DNA of 64,000 nucleotides from Epichloe hybrida (lineage: Eukaryota > Ascomycota > Sordariomycetes > Hypocreales > Clavicipitaceae). The position numbers and the translations under genes are program-made. Of this stretch, positions 35,244 through 47,258 are shown piece after piece; within the stretch, counting starts at the first letter, position 1, and every line of letters starts with the position of its first letter. Location of the stretch: contig JAFEKR010000030.1 in NCBI GenBank assembly GCA_019022495.1, positions 434,001-498,000 on the forward strand, written 5' to 3'. A model generated the notes under the pieces. It searched no databases. It was not told the origin of the DNA and worked only from the letters and a program-made list of their open reading frames with translations.

Positions 35244-35989
35244 TTCGAAGAGCGCGCTCGACCGGTGCCTCTCAAAGACTAACAAAGACTAACAAAGACT
35301 AATCGAAGCGGGACGTCCTGACGATAGTAAGACTTCCTAACCTGGTCTCATCCCCTTGTGCGTGACACCTGGTCGACGGCGGAGAGCTATCTGTGCCAAT
35401 GACAATGTCTTCTCCGCCAACTGTGGAATGTGCGATAAAAAAGGTCTCGTACTGTACGCTGTTGATTGCGACGCGGTTTTGTTATGACTACAGACCCACT
35501 GTAGTCCGTAAACCGCCGGTGGCTAGCGGGCCGTGAGCTTGCTGCCTGGAATATTGTGACACTGTGTCGGTCGCGCGGCTGGTTCGGCAGCCCGTCCTCC
35601 ACCACCACCGCCGCAGTTTCCGTGAAATCCGTACCATATCAAATCGCATCTCCGCATCCCCGCTTCGTCACATTTCCTCTTCCACCTTTTTCTTCTTCTC
35701 TCCCACCATTTACCCAGACGCCCAGGGTTTCTTCGTATTTCTCAGGTCAACTTGCTCGACTTGGTCGACTCGCTGCCGAGTCAATTCACGACCCCCCGTC
35801 CACCACAACCCCCCGTCCCCTCCCTCCCCTTGTCAACTTTGGATGACGAAACGCGCATCCGATCAATGCTTGACATTAGAACACGATCGTCTTCGAGCCT
35901 GCGCGCCTGCGATAACGGCCCACGAGCGGATAACCGTACACTCATAGGAAGACCATCTGGCTGGCCGCGGAGCTCAGCCATTCTGGGAG
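35244..35989. other. divergent promoter between COG5 and the membrane protein gene
   Basis: This 746-bp stretch carries three copies of an AAAGACTAAC unit just upstream of COG5 (35275-35303) and CT-rich leader sequence on the plus side (about 35640-35830). Plus-strand frames at 35556-36003 overlap the leader, have low-complexity Pro/Ser composition and are not accepted as genes. Confidence 0.5.
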
Positions 35990-37809
35990 ATGATAGACTT
36001 TGACGTCTTCGACACGCGCGATCTGTTCATCCGAGGCAAAGAATCCTATCCAGCCGGCGAAAATGCAACTGATACGGTCATAGCCGGGGTTCACCTGAAC
36101 GCCACGGCTCTCGACATGGCCAATTATACCTTCTATCCAAGCAACAATACCTTGTCTAACGGCTCGGACTGTTACTTGGCATTCACACCGTTGCAGCCGG
36201 CGTTTGTGCACCCCAACGCCAGCTTTGTCAACGCCACCAGCTGTTACAGCTCCATCTACTCAATTGGCCCTCGTGGTTTTGCTGGGATCGGCATAGGAGT
36301 TGTCTATGCCCTTGCAATCGTCCTTTCGCTTGTATGTCTGACAAAGCACGGCGCCTTGTACTTGCCCGTGACAAGACGCTTCTTTCCAATCGGTCGTCGG
36401 TGGCAGTGGTATTGGGCATGCTTTGTGTCGGCGTGTGCGCTCATCAGTCTCTTCTCCAATGTTGACATTGAAAGGTACTTTCTGCAAGACTTGCCCATTG
36501 TTCTCACCGTTTTCTTTTGGTATCTCATGTGCGTGGGGACAATGGCAGTGGTATGGGAGGCAGTCCGCCATTGGGGCAGCTGGCTGGAGAGACAGTACAT
36601 CGATCCCAACCCCTTCATCTATCGTGAGGATGACAGGAGGGCAAAGATTGAGTTCTGGCTTCCGATGTGGTTTTATTTCTGGGTTTGGATGGTAAGTTGG
36701 GCACATCTTCGACCGCTCAATTCCTGGCCCGGTTTTTCACTGACTCCCGAGTCTAGAATTTCTTTCTGGTCGTGCCTCGGGATTGGAATTTTGTCAGATC
36801 TCAGAGCTATGCAGAACAAATCAAAGATGATGCCATGCCGAATGCTACCAGCACTCGCTTCAAAGCTGGTGCATTCTGTCTGGTCATCGCGTGGGCCACG
36901 ATACTCTTTTCTCTGCGCCATTCTATCCACCACTACAAGCCACGTCACCGTGGCATCTTCAACGAGACTGTTGGCTTTCTTGGAGCCGTGCCGGTTAGAT
37001 TTGTTCTCCTCATGGTGTTATCTGCTGCCATGATTGCCTACCAGATATTAATATCATTCACGTGGGACTTGTCTCTGGTGGTAGCTGTGGGGGCCAATAT
37101 TCCGGCTGTCATGGCATGGGGTTACGGTCCCACGGTCCTGATCTTGTATGTGCAGATTATCTATGGATTCGTCGCACCGAACGAAGATAAGGAGCTTCTC
37201 AGACAGAGAAGGGAACGAGGCGAGAACAACGACCGCGAACTCGGTATTGCACGCAAGCCGGCTTGGTGGCGGCGCGTGCGAGGAGACCACCTCCGATCTG
37301 TGCGAGACATGATCAATCAAAACGTAAATGAAGTCGGCGGAAAGAGAGGTGTTGGTCGGCGAGCCGAGGACGCAGCAGAACTACAGATCAGGCTCGAGGC
37401 GGAAAGATCAGCCCTCAACGATGATGGTCTCGAACTGGGCAGACTACCAGCCGCCAACTCAACCAACCCCCGGCAAGACAGGGCCGGCGTCAGAAACTTG
37501 GGCACATCTGCCACGGCAGCAGTCGACCCCCACGGCGGACGGTACAAGGGCACGAACGAGAGCCGCCATGCGGAGAGAATTGTGCAAAACGCCGCCGGTC
37601 TCCTCTTCCCCAACGATGCAGCTGCTGAACGAGCCAGGAGAGCAGCTTCTCTCATGGAAGATGGGCCCCCACCGCCATATCCAGATCTGGAGAGGCAGCA
37701 TCGTTCTCAGGGGGAGAGGCCTGAATCGGCCCATCGTTCCAACAGTGCATCTACGACGCAGAGCATCAATGCTCGGCCGCAGCAGGTCAGGAGCATGTTG
37801 GACATTTAG
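35990..37809 (+). CDS. DUF2434-type fungal multi-pass membrane protein (584 aa)
   Basis: Exons 35990-36691 and 36757-37809 are joined over a 65-bp GTAAGT...TCTAG intron in phase 0. The start MIDFDVFDTRDLFIRG is followed by an N-glycosylation-rich external segment (several N-x-S/T, about 35-90). About seven membrane helices follow (roughly 95-120, 150-170, 180-205, 225-250, 285-305, 330-355, 360-385). The C-terminal 200 residues are hydrophilic, Arg/Glu-rich and predicted cytosolic. This pattern matches the uncharacterised fungal DUF2434 family. Transport or sensing is possible, but no substrate is known. A WWRRVRGDHLRSVRDMINQN amphipathic segment directly follows the last helix. Confidence 0.8.
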
Positions 37810-40800
37810 TACGTCTTTGTGACGAAAAGACCATGTGATGTGCATGTGACATGTACGCATGTATGTGCGCGTATCAATACTGGCTTGACTTGGATCCAGG
37901 GGGGGGGGGTTTAATGAGTGGCAATTGTCTTGCATGGAGCTCGGCGTTACAGATATCTTGGTTCACTTGTTGTCAAATTCAGTGGGTTGGAGTGGTGATG
38001 GATGATGAGAAGACGCCCGTTTTGAAATACTACTTTTTATATCATGGTTTCCGGTGCACAAATAGACCAGCCATTCTGGGCCTGACGTGTCTTCCTTGGT
38101 GCATGACGGTTGACGGTTGACAGACGTCGCGTCTGGCATGGTAGACCAACAAGTGCATTAGGTAGGCCAAGACGGTCGCATCACGTTGCCACGGTTAGGG
38201 ATGACTCGGTACCGCTTCTACCACGGCGTTACGCACAAAACATACTTGAGAAGGCGTTACTATTATCCTGCAGAAACCCGTTCCCGTCCCTGGCGAGCCC
38301 TTCTCAAAACGACGCCACGGGGGCGTTTGTTTCCATGACACCGTCAGGCTAATGTACATACATACATACATGTACATACATACGCTGCAACGCCATGGCG
38401 GGGCCAAGACACCCTGGTTGATGCAAGGGTCTCTGAGACACAAGGCGAGCAAGGCATCAGGCATCAAGGTCCGGCGCAGCAAAGTTCCGCGGGCGACAGG
38501 GAGAAAGATGCATTTCGACACATCAGATTCTTCGCGTGCTCAATGCCTCTGTATGTAGGGCAAGAGCAAGATTCTGGACGGACGCCTGGACGGCGAGAAT
38601 CTTCGAGGCCAAGACCCCCCTGATGCAGGCGGGACAGGGCACGTCGTCATGGATCGACGCCAGCGAGCGCCGAGATTCGAGAATAGCCCCTTGCAAGTTG
38701 GATCGGGCCACCTTGACCCCCCCCCCCACACATTCTCACCCCCAACGCCCCTTCAGTCAAGATCTAGGGTTCTCGGGAGATGGAGATGATGCTACGCGCT
38801 CCCTTGTCCGATATGCATGACACGTTGGTTTGGTGGTCTGGTTGTTACATTGGAGACGATGGAGTTGTGTAGGGGTCTCGTCCAAGTTGGCGAGCACAAT
38901 GCCATGAAGCTCGTGCAGCGACTGAACTACATGTGGGCATCCGTCTCCTAAAAGCCGAAGTCTTGCACATGTGTGCACATAGATTTTTAATGGCCGTTCC
39001 ACTGGGGGGGAGGAACTAGACGCGACAACGGATAGATATATATACCCGATTGCTCGGTCGTGATTCTAGGGCGGACCATGGAAATCCCCCGAGTGCAAGA
39101 ATGGCCTTTGCATGCAGCGAAAAGGCGGACAAGGAAACAATAAAAGGCACGAACTAGGCACGCATCTTTTGGCCAGGCGGTCTGACACGCGCAAATGGCA
39201 ACGCACCGAGACAGGAGGACAACCAGGAAAGCAAAAAAGGCCGGGCCACCTGGATGCGACCCCGTCACCAAGCGGCCCCCCCCCCTCACATGAGTGGTCG
39301 AATTGCTGCGAGCATGACATTGGTCAGCCAGAGGGCACGCAAGTACAACACAACAATGGCGCCGTGAATGGGCTGGCTGTCGGGTAAACGCCGAGCGGCG
39401 ACGCCCGATTCGCACCGGCAGTATTTGTTGAAGCATCATCGGCGCCATCGGTGTCCTCATGTGTATGAGCTGTTTGCCGGATGTAGCTGGCCACCTCCAT
39501 GACGGCACCGCTTTCGTGAGCTTTCCGACCACCAGCACTCTTTTGACTGACCGACCGACCGACCGACCGACTGACTACCTCCCTTGCGTCATGTCGATGC
39601 ACAATGTCTGTCCGCAAGTAAGCCCATCCCTCGTACATGTCGTGGCAAAAAAAAAGGGTTTCAGCAGCCAGGGTCGCATGCATCAAGGCTGGGCTGGCGG
39701 CACGCTGATTTGACCGGCATTGTTACGCAGCATTCGAGGCTCTCCGTTGCAGCCTGGAGCCAGCAACCAGGCACAGTTGTCTTCATAGCCCCCCGTCGGC
39801 GTATTACCGAGCGGATCATCATGGACGTTACTAAAGGAATGTGCTTTGCAGGTGGCAACTTGCTTTTTTTATTATTATCTCGCGACGACTTACGGATTAT
39901 GAATGTATGTATGTATGTATGGATCAACCACGGGCGTGAGGTGGACTGGGTTGGCTTACGGGGCGGGGGCGATATCGACTGAATCACGGTGCGCGGTGGT
40001 TGCTGACTACTGGGGGGGGGTGGAATCTGGTGCGAACATGAACAGCAAGACATCGAACGCCCCCTTGTCCCTGGCTGCCCTGCCTCCTCGTGACCCGTCC
40101 GCATGTATGTATGTATTGCATGTATTGCATGTGTGTACGGAGTACTTGTGCTGGCGCATCCAAGTGCCCCGTTGCCCCTGGGGTTCCTGCCTACGCTGCC
40201 AGGAACTTGGCACTAACGAGTCCCGCAGAAACGATGCGTCCGCAACCAGCAACCAGCACGACGGGTCGCGACTTCCATCTTTGTCATGTCGGATCAGTTC
40301 GGACGAGACAAGCTCTGTGGCTCTGTGGCTCTGTGACGGGCACTGACGGCACCGACGGGCCCATGCTTGGAGACATTGTTTGCACTGGAACGTTGCCAGC
40401 CTCGTCAAACGCCCCATCCGCCGTTTTCGTCGTCGTGACTCTTCGTTTTGCTGCCAACTTTCAACTTTGCATTCTCGCCGCGCGCGCGGGGCCTCGGGCC
40501 TGTTGCGCAGGAAAGTCGTACGTACAGTAGTACCTGCAGCCGCAGGACAATGGCCCCTTGCGGCGCGCGTCTCCGGAAGAGGGGTTTCCAAGTTGGCGAG
40601 GCGCACAACTTTCACCAGCAAGTAATAATCGAAGTTCACCAGCCCAGACCAGACCAGACCAGACCATGTCGAGAAACCCTGGGGCGTGCGGAGGCTGCCC
40701 GTTGCGTTGTCCCAGAACAATTCTGCAAGATAATAACGTATTACTACTGCATCTGCACCACAAAAGAAGAGCTGAGAGGAGGCAACCACGACGACTCGGC

Positions 40801-41469
40801 GACCGTCTTCGGCTTCGACCGGCCGTCGAGAACATGGTTCCTAGTACATGTATATTGATTTTCGCCTCTCCCGCCTGGTCGTCTCGTCACCACCCCCCAC
40901 TGCCTGGCCCACTCCGTCGACTCCCTCGCACCACCCCCCTCAACTAAATACATACATAATCCAATCCAACCAAGCCTTCACGCCTTCTTTCTCCCCCCCT
41001 CCCCCTGCTTGGACCTTGGATGCCCCGCCTGCCTCCCCTGCGCTAACTCTGCCGGGTTCCTTTCAGCCTCACCCAGTGCACCGAGTTACCAGTTAGCGCA
41101 TCCAGCAAGCCATTTATTTGCCCACCGTTGTGTTGTTCTCGTCGCTTTGGTCGCCTGCTTAACAATAACATGCTCCCGTGCATGTACGTCCGCACATACG
41201 TGGACCCCACTGTACTCCGTACATAACTTGTACTCTCCACCCCCTGGCGGAACCTCCGCCAACGCAACTTCTCACTTTGATCTCCTTCCTGATCACCTTC
41301 CACCCGTTGGCAACTCCTGACCGCTTGCCAACATCATACCACAACACTCGACTCTCGACTCGGCGAACCCACCCCCCCCCATCGACGGCGAATTTTCCAG
41401 TCCCAATATCGCCGTTTTGCTCGTCTCCAAAATCTCCAACACGGGCGTCTTTCGTCACAGCCTGCCACC
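37810..41469. other. 3.7-kb gene-free region with microsatellites, upstream of a C2H2 regulator
   Basis: No coding region is supported despite many short overlapping frames. Microsatellites are conspicuous: TACA/GTAC tracts (38352-38382), four CGAC units (39550-39570), GTAT units (39903-39922), GTATGTATTGCAT units (40103-40131) and several G or C runs. Two TACGGAGTA-type motifs occur (40136-40144 and 41213-41221, the second on the other strand). The last ~570 bp are C/T-rich, a typical long leader of a fungal regulatory gene. Both this length and the C/T leader suggest complex regulation of the downstream factor. Confidence 0.5.
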
Positions 41470-43653
41470 ATGGCGGCTGCGTTCCGACCGGTCAACTCGC
41501 TCATAGATGAGCCCATCAAAGAGGAACCCATGACGACGTCCTTCTCCTCCTCCCCCATGACTCCTCGATCTGGCACGGCCTCGCAGCAACCGCGACTTCA
41601 GCAGCAGTCATCATTACGGCATGACGATTCCAAGACACCAACACGGACCACTTTCGCCGCCGGCTCTGACCAGAAATCTCTCCCCCCCGACTCGAGGGAC
41701 ATCCTCCCACGTCGGCAAAACTCACAACATTCCGCCAGGTCGTCAAGGCGGGGCTCGATGGATGTGGACATGGATGACTCGGACGGCGAAACTGGCATCG
41801 CGGGCGAGGATGGTGCCGTGTCTGACGACGACAGTGTTGGCGCCGACGGCTCCAAATCCAACAAGAAGAAGCGGTCTCAGCGCTTCTACTGCACCGACTA
41901 CCCGCCGTGCAACTTGAGTTTCACGAGAAGCGAACATTTGGCGCGACACATCAGGTGAGCCTTTTTTTTTTTTTTTTCCCTCCTTCTTCTTCTCCGTTTG
42001 ATGGATAGTTGCGGGCTGTGCTGCGTTTTGTCCTCGGAGGGCACCCGCTTGCTGCTGCTGCTGCTGCTGCTGGCCTGGACTGACGTAGTTGGTGACAGGA
42101 AACACACTGGTGAACGACCGTTCCAGTGTCATTGCTCTCGTCGATTCTCCAGGCTCGACAATCTCAGGCAGCATGCCCAGACCGTGCATGTGAATGAAGA
42201 CATCCCCGTTGATTCCCTGGCAGCTACCGGTTCTCGATTTCAACGGCAGATGCGCACTACGGAAAGGGTTCGACAGGCGGGCAACAGAGCAAGGGCATCA
42301 ACTGGCGGAAGTGCAGGAGGACCAGCCCGTGGCCACTCCAAGAGTTTATCCACGTCGAGCATCGCCAGCATCGCCAGCATCGCCAGCATGAGCTCGGCAG
42401 GCTCCGGGTACGGACTCCCGAACGAGGCCCGGCGACGCCCACCGCCGTTGGTCATGGCTGCGGATCCCCGATCCCGACTCTCCATGGAGTCGTATCGCAG
42501 CGCCGGCGCCGAAAGCGCCTATTCGCACCGCCCGCCATCACCCGGCGACTTCAGCACGCCCACATCCGCCACCTTCTCAACGGCTCAAAGCAGCCCACGT
42601 TGGGCTTCGGGAATGCCATCACCCGCCACACCGGCACACTCACGCTCTCAAAGCATGTACGGCTCTGGCGGCGGCCCAACGCATGGCCGACGGCTCAGTG
42701 TCCCATCCAGCGCAAGCCCCTTCCAGTCGGCGCCCGGACACCATCATCACCACGTCTTTGGACCCGGTCGCATGAACAGCTCCCACCCGGCAGCATTCGC
42801 ACCCGCAAACGCGAGTCTGGCTGCGTCGCCGTCGTCGTCCACGTCAGGATGGTCCGGTCGCCGAGACTCGGTGTCTAGCAATCCCGACGAAGCGTGGCGA
42901 CGACGTACTTGGCACCCGGATAGCAACAGAAACTACGCAAACCAGCCGCCGAATCAGCCCAACCAACTCGCCGTCGCGAACCAGCAAGCCGTCCGGCCGA
43001 ACCCACCGCCACCCATTGCCAACCCAAACAACTGTTCGTCTCCTTTCCGGCTGCCAGGCATCGAGTCGTTCGACCCCCTCCCCCCACCGCGCAGGCATCC
43101 CACGCCTCCTCCCCCACAGCCGCGAGGTCCCTCCTCACCCATGGCAACGGGCGTCGACTCCCCCCATCGACGACCCTATCAACCTGGTGCGGGTGAGATG
43201 GTTCAGCCGGAAGAACGCCGCAATCTGAACATGTACGACGCCAGCCTGCAGCGCGGGCTGAACCGACTGGACATCAGCCACAAGACACCTCCTCGCGACA
43301 GTGCCGGAAGCTGGGCATCCGAGGCGAATCGAGCCGTCATGGCCCAGGCTGAGCAGGTGCAAGTCGGCCAGCCAACGGTTCGGTTCCAAGACCAGGTTCC
43401 CCCATCCAGGCAATATGGACCCACGGCGGCCGCCAGTCGATCTCTGCATCAGCACACCATGTCGGCTCCCTCCATCGCAACACCGCGGGAGAACAAGCGG
43501 CACGGGTGGTACCACGGACCGGCGCCGCCTCCCCAAGGCGGCAGTCAGCCTCTGCTGGACCCGCGAACGGCGCACGTGGACCGCATGGTTCATCCCAACT
43601 TTACTGGGTTCCACGGATTTCCAGCAAGAGAACAGCCCCTTCCCCAACAACAA

Positions 43654-43697
<44 letters not shown>

Positions 43698-43794
43698 GCC
43701 GCAGGACAGACAGGGCAAACCCGACTCACTGAGGCGCCTGGAGGCTCTTGTGGCGGTGGCTACTAGCGAAGGGACCACTGCCACGGCGTATTAG
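41470..43794 (+). CDS. C2H2 zinc-finger transcription factor with polyQ tail (726 aa)
   Basis: Exons 41470-41954 and 42099-43794 are joined by a 144-bp intron (GTGAGC...GACAG) that splits the zinc-finger pair in phase 2. Finger one is C-x5-C-x12-H-x3-H in [19 protein letters not shown]. Finger two is the compact [18 protein letters not shown] form followed by AQTVH. The linker KHTGERP is canonical. An acidic [10 protein letters not shown] region and a basic KKKRSQR stretch precede the fingers. The C-terminal 500 residues are Ser/Pro-rich, disordered and carry four ASI repeats, HHHH, and a Gln run near the end encoded by CAG. It should act in the nucleus on DNA. The Adr1-like finger pair is clear but I assign no ortholog. 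Confidence 0.9.
42045..42074 (+). repeat. CTG microsatellite inside the C2H2 gene intron
   Basis: Uninterrupted CTG/GCT units lie in the single intron, shortly before the acceptor. A separate CAG run (about 43650-43694) encodes the C-terminal polyQ, so the same gene holds CTG and CAG tracts on the coding strand. Confidence 0.8.
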
Positions 43795-44694
43795 TTTTGG
43801 ACGGGTCTTGGATTTTCTCAGCGATTGTCACGCTCTGTCGCGACAGTATTGCTTGAACGTTGAGTCATGGGACGGCTCAAGGCTTGATATCAGACACCGT
43901 CTACTTGTCAATGCTTCCAAGGGCTATCTATGGTTCAAACTACCTGTCATTGTCTACCTGGACGGAACATTTCCTTTTTTTTTCTTTTTTTTTGAGGGGG
44001 GGGGCCTCTTTCATTTGTTGCTTCAAAGCAGATGTTCCCTTTTTTTTTTCTCGCACTCTCTTTTTCATTGTACGCAAAGGGCCACACATGATGTGATGAG
44101 ATATACCCCCCTCAAGTGTCCATTTTCAGACGTTGGCTCGGCGGACCTGGATACGATTGGTAACGATGGGGTCACGCAACTTGTTAGACGAAAGATGACG
44201 ACTCACGTTGTGGGATTGGACGGCGGCCAGATTGTGGCATTGACATGTTGTCGGGTGGACGGCATGGGAATACGAGGGTACTTTTCCGCTGGTGATACCC
44301 TGTTTTGAAGTCGGTGGTTTTATGGGCTTGATGTCGTCTGGACTGTGTTTTTTTTTACATGATATCAGGGATTGCGTGGCGTTACGATGGCTTGGCTTGG
44401 CTTGGCTTGGAATGGATGGATAGGGTATCGATGAGGCCATGATGAAATGAACATGACTTGAATGAGGACTCTGGAAATGGGAACTTGGCAGGCCATGTTA
44501 CGTACGTACGTCTTTGGCGATGGAACGCGTAGCATTCTTGAAAAAGGTTCCTTTCCATCCTTGCCTTGTAATTGGCAATCGAAGCGTTCGCTCATCAAAG
44601 GATCTAGATTATAATAGTACATGTTGACGGTCCCGTGCATTGATTACGCGATTTCTACCGGTTCCATGGCTCGTGAGGATGCCCGATGCCCAGT
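43795..44694. other. convergent intergenic region
   Basis: This is 900 bp between the 3' ends of two converging regulator genes. It contains T-runs (43973-43992, 44039-44050, 44347-44356), a G-run and five GGCTT units (44389-44411). No gene is supported. Confidence 0.55.
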
Positions 44695-47038
44695 TCAATC
44701 GATTGGCGTCTTGACACCAAAGTCGGATGCGTACTCGGCACTGGCGGCCGCAAATCGCAACTGGTACTCGCGCAAGTCGGCCCAGTGCCGTAGCTCCTCG
44801 TCCTCGTCCTCGGCCGTCATCTGATTCGGGTCCGCGGCCCTGCTCGCTGCCGCGGGACCCGTCTTCTCCAGCTTGGTCAACATGTCAATCAGTTGCGAGA
44901 GCGCGTGCTCCGACTTGATGGCCACGGGGCCCTTTCGGTCCTGCGAGTTGTTCAGTAGCGTCGACGCCACTTGCCGAATCTTGTTGATGAGCGACAGACC
45001 GTGTGGTTCCATGTTGCGTTGCGAGATGGAGCCAATCACTTCCAGCAGATTGTGCACCGTGAGCTCCCGCTCTGCCGCCATGAGCGCGTGGATCTCCTCG
45101 TCGTCTGCGTCCTGCAGCGCCTTTTCCTCCTCGGTCCGGTTCTCCATCGGGTTGGTCTGCTGCTCGGCGAGATGGACGTCGCGGAGATTAAAGTAGAGCT
45201 CGACAAAGTATGATCGTGTGGTAAGCTGGGACATGAAGATGTTGGCCTTTTGGATCTCGTATTGCAGACGCCGCCGTTGCGCTGGCTGCACCTTGATCAC
45301 GTTGCGAACGTCGTGCGACGGCTGGGCATTCGGCCATGCGGGAGGTACATACTGCAGACCAGATTCGTCGAGCGCGGCGAGCGAGTTGCCATCTTCTCCC
45401 TGTGGTGCCAGTTGCAACTCCGGGGGCAGGTTGTCGGTGATGCTCTTCGCGGCAATCAAGCCGTCTCGTAGCAAAATACGCTGGTCCGCCCATGGAAGCG
45501 TGCTCATGCCATACGCCAGCTCCAGGCTCACCACGCCGTTCATGGTAGTGTAAATGTCGATGCCAGAGCGAAACCCAGTCAAGAGAGTCACGCTCCCTTC
45601 GGCCTGGAGAGTGATTTCATTTTCGAGCACACAAATGTCGTCCACGTTTTCGGGGTAAGCAGGATACGGCAGACTCGGTGTAGACGGCGCGATCACGATG
45701 TCAGTTCCAGACATGCCCAACTGAGCCATCGACCTACTGCAGGTTAGTCATTGAAGAAGACCAATGCGCGTTCATCACGCCGCCCCTGATCAATGAATGC
45801 ATTCGCGCGCCAGAACACTTCACTTACCGAATGCACAGCAGCAGACACCAGAACAGGCGTTTTCCAATCTGATCCTTGACATGGTTGAATGGCAACGGCT
45901 CCTGCGAATAGGGATCTGCTCCGAACGTGGGCAACTCTCCGGGGTGTTTTGGTCTCTGAAACCCCAGCTCCCGTATCAGGATCAACGTCTCGGCCAGAAA
46001 ATGTCGTGCGGCGTTGGACTGCAGCGTATGCGCACCAATGAGACCGAGGAAATAGCTTGTGCATGCATCGTCCAGCGTCTTTGGCTGCTTCAGGATCCAT
46101 TTGCTGCCCCGCGTGAGCAGAGCAATGTCTCTGCACTTGTCCACCAGGACAATAGCTTTGGGAAACAGGTGCGTGCTGTGCTGGGCCTTTAAATATTCCC
46201 TCGCACTTCTGGGAAACGACGCTACCAAGGCACCGATCATGCTGGCAAGCAAGCCCAGGAACTCGGGTCTGGTTCTATCTTCTCGGTTCACAAACGACTG
46301 ACGAAATGTGGGTTCGTGCGGGAACGGCGCTAACGGATGGATATACGTGAAGAAATCGTCCACCAGGAGCTCCAGCACCGGCATGGGAGCAATGGATTCT
46401 GCGTCGAGAATGCCGTCAGACGAGATGTTCATGAGCGTCTTGGCTGCTGTTTGGGGAGAAGGCGATGCAGAGATACCGGCGCCAGCTGCCACAATCGTCG
46501 TTTCCAACCGCGCCCGTTTCGCGGCTTTGGCAGCTTCGGCGTGCTTGTTGGGCGGCCCTCGTCGCTTCGTCTCCCGCTCCCACGTACAATCTGCGCCTAG
46601 TTCGCGACATGGCTTGCAGGGAATGTTGGAATCGTCGCATTTGACTTTCCGTCGGCTGCACAGATCGCATGCGCGTCGTAACCGCGTCAGCTTGGGATTA
46701 ATGGTTGGATCGCGCATCACACCGGCTCCATCCCCAGGCACCATATGTTGCGTCATGTCTGGGGGGCTTTGTGGCAAGCCCGTCAGCCCAGCTACGGCGC
46801 CTGCAATTTGCGCATGATGATGTTGTTGTTGTTGTTGTTGCTGTTGTTGTCGTTGCTGCTGCTGCTGCTGCTGGGACACGGCTTCGGCGGCGGCGGCGGC
46901 ATGTTGAAGAGCTTGAGGATTCTGAATGGCCTGGGCGGCATCGCTGGCGGCCTGGAGAATCTCTAACCCATTGCTGGCGTAGACGTGTGCTGTCGCATGC
47001 TGCGATGGAGATGGAGATGGAGATGGAGATGCTGACAT
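44695..47038 (-). CDS. Zn2Cys6 fungal transcription factor with polyQ (750 aa)
   Basis: Exons 47038-45828 and 45736-44695 are joined by a 91-bp intron (GTAAGT donor, CTAAC branch site, CTGCAG acceptor) in phase 2. The N-terminus has an SPSPSPSPS run encoded by GGAGAT hexamers and a Gln tract (about 56-72). The binuclear cluster C-x2-C-x6-C-x6-C-x2-C-x6-C spans C124-C151 (CDLCSRRKVKC...CKPCRELGADC). It is followed by RRGPPNKHAEAAKAAKRAR, a basic linker. A fungal-specific regulatory domain follows (about 220-560). A C-terminal acidic EDEDEEL segment may help activation. It should bind CGG-type sites as a dimer. I cannot assign the regulon; sugar-utilisation regulators have similar linkers. Confidence 0.9.
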
Positions 47039-47258
47039 TGAGCAATTACGCAAGGTCGTGATGGCTGATTGTCGGCGGATTTCCGGATCTTTTCGGTTTC
47101 GCGTTGTTGAAGCGAGGTGAAGCCGACAGCCAGCAAGGAAGGGAAACTGGCTGGAACAATTCTACAGCCGCGAGTCACGTGGTCTTGCTACATGCTAGTC
47201 TAAATTTAGAATGGATGCATCAGGATTCAGGGTGCATCAGGGTGACATACACACCGAC

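Noticed and set aside
35556..36003. plus-strand frames of up to 127 codons upstream of the DUF2434-like gene
   Set aside because: Pro/Ser/Arg-rich translations of a C/T-rich leader. They overlap the true start region in different frames.
38110..41510. many 60-260-codon frames in the region upstream of the C2H2 gene
   Set aside because: They overlap on both strands, include microsatellite translations and show no domain or consistent codon bias. The 260-codon minus frame at 40007-40789 has a Cys/Arg-rich, low-information translation.
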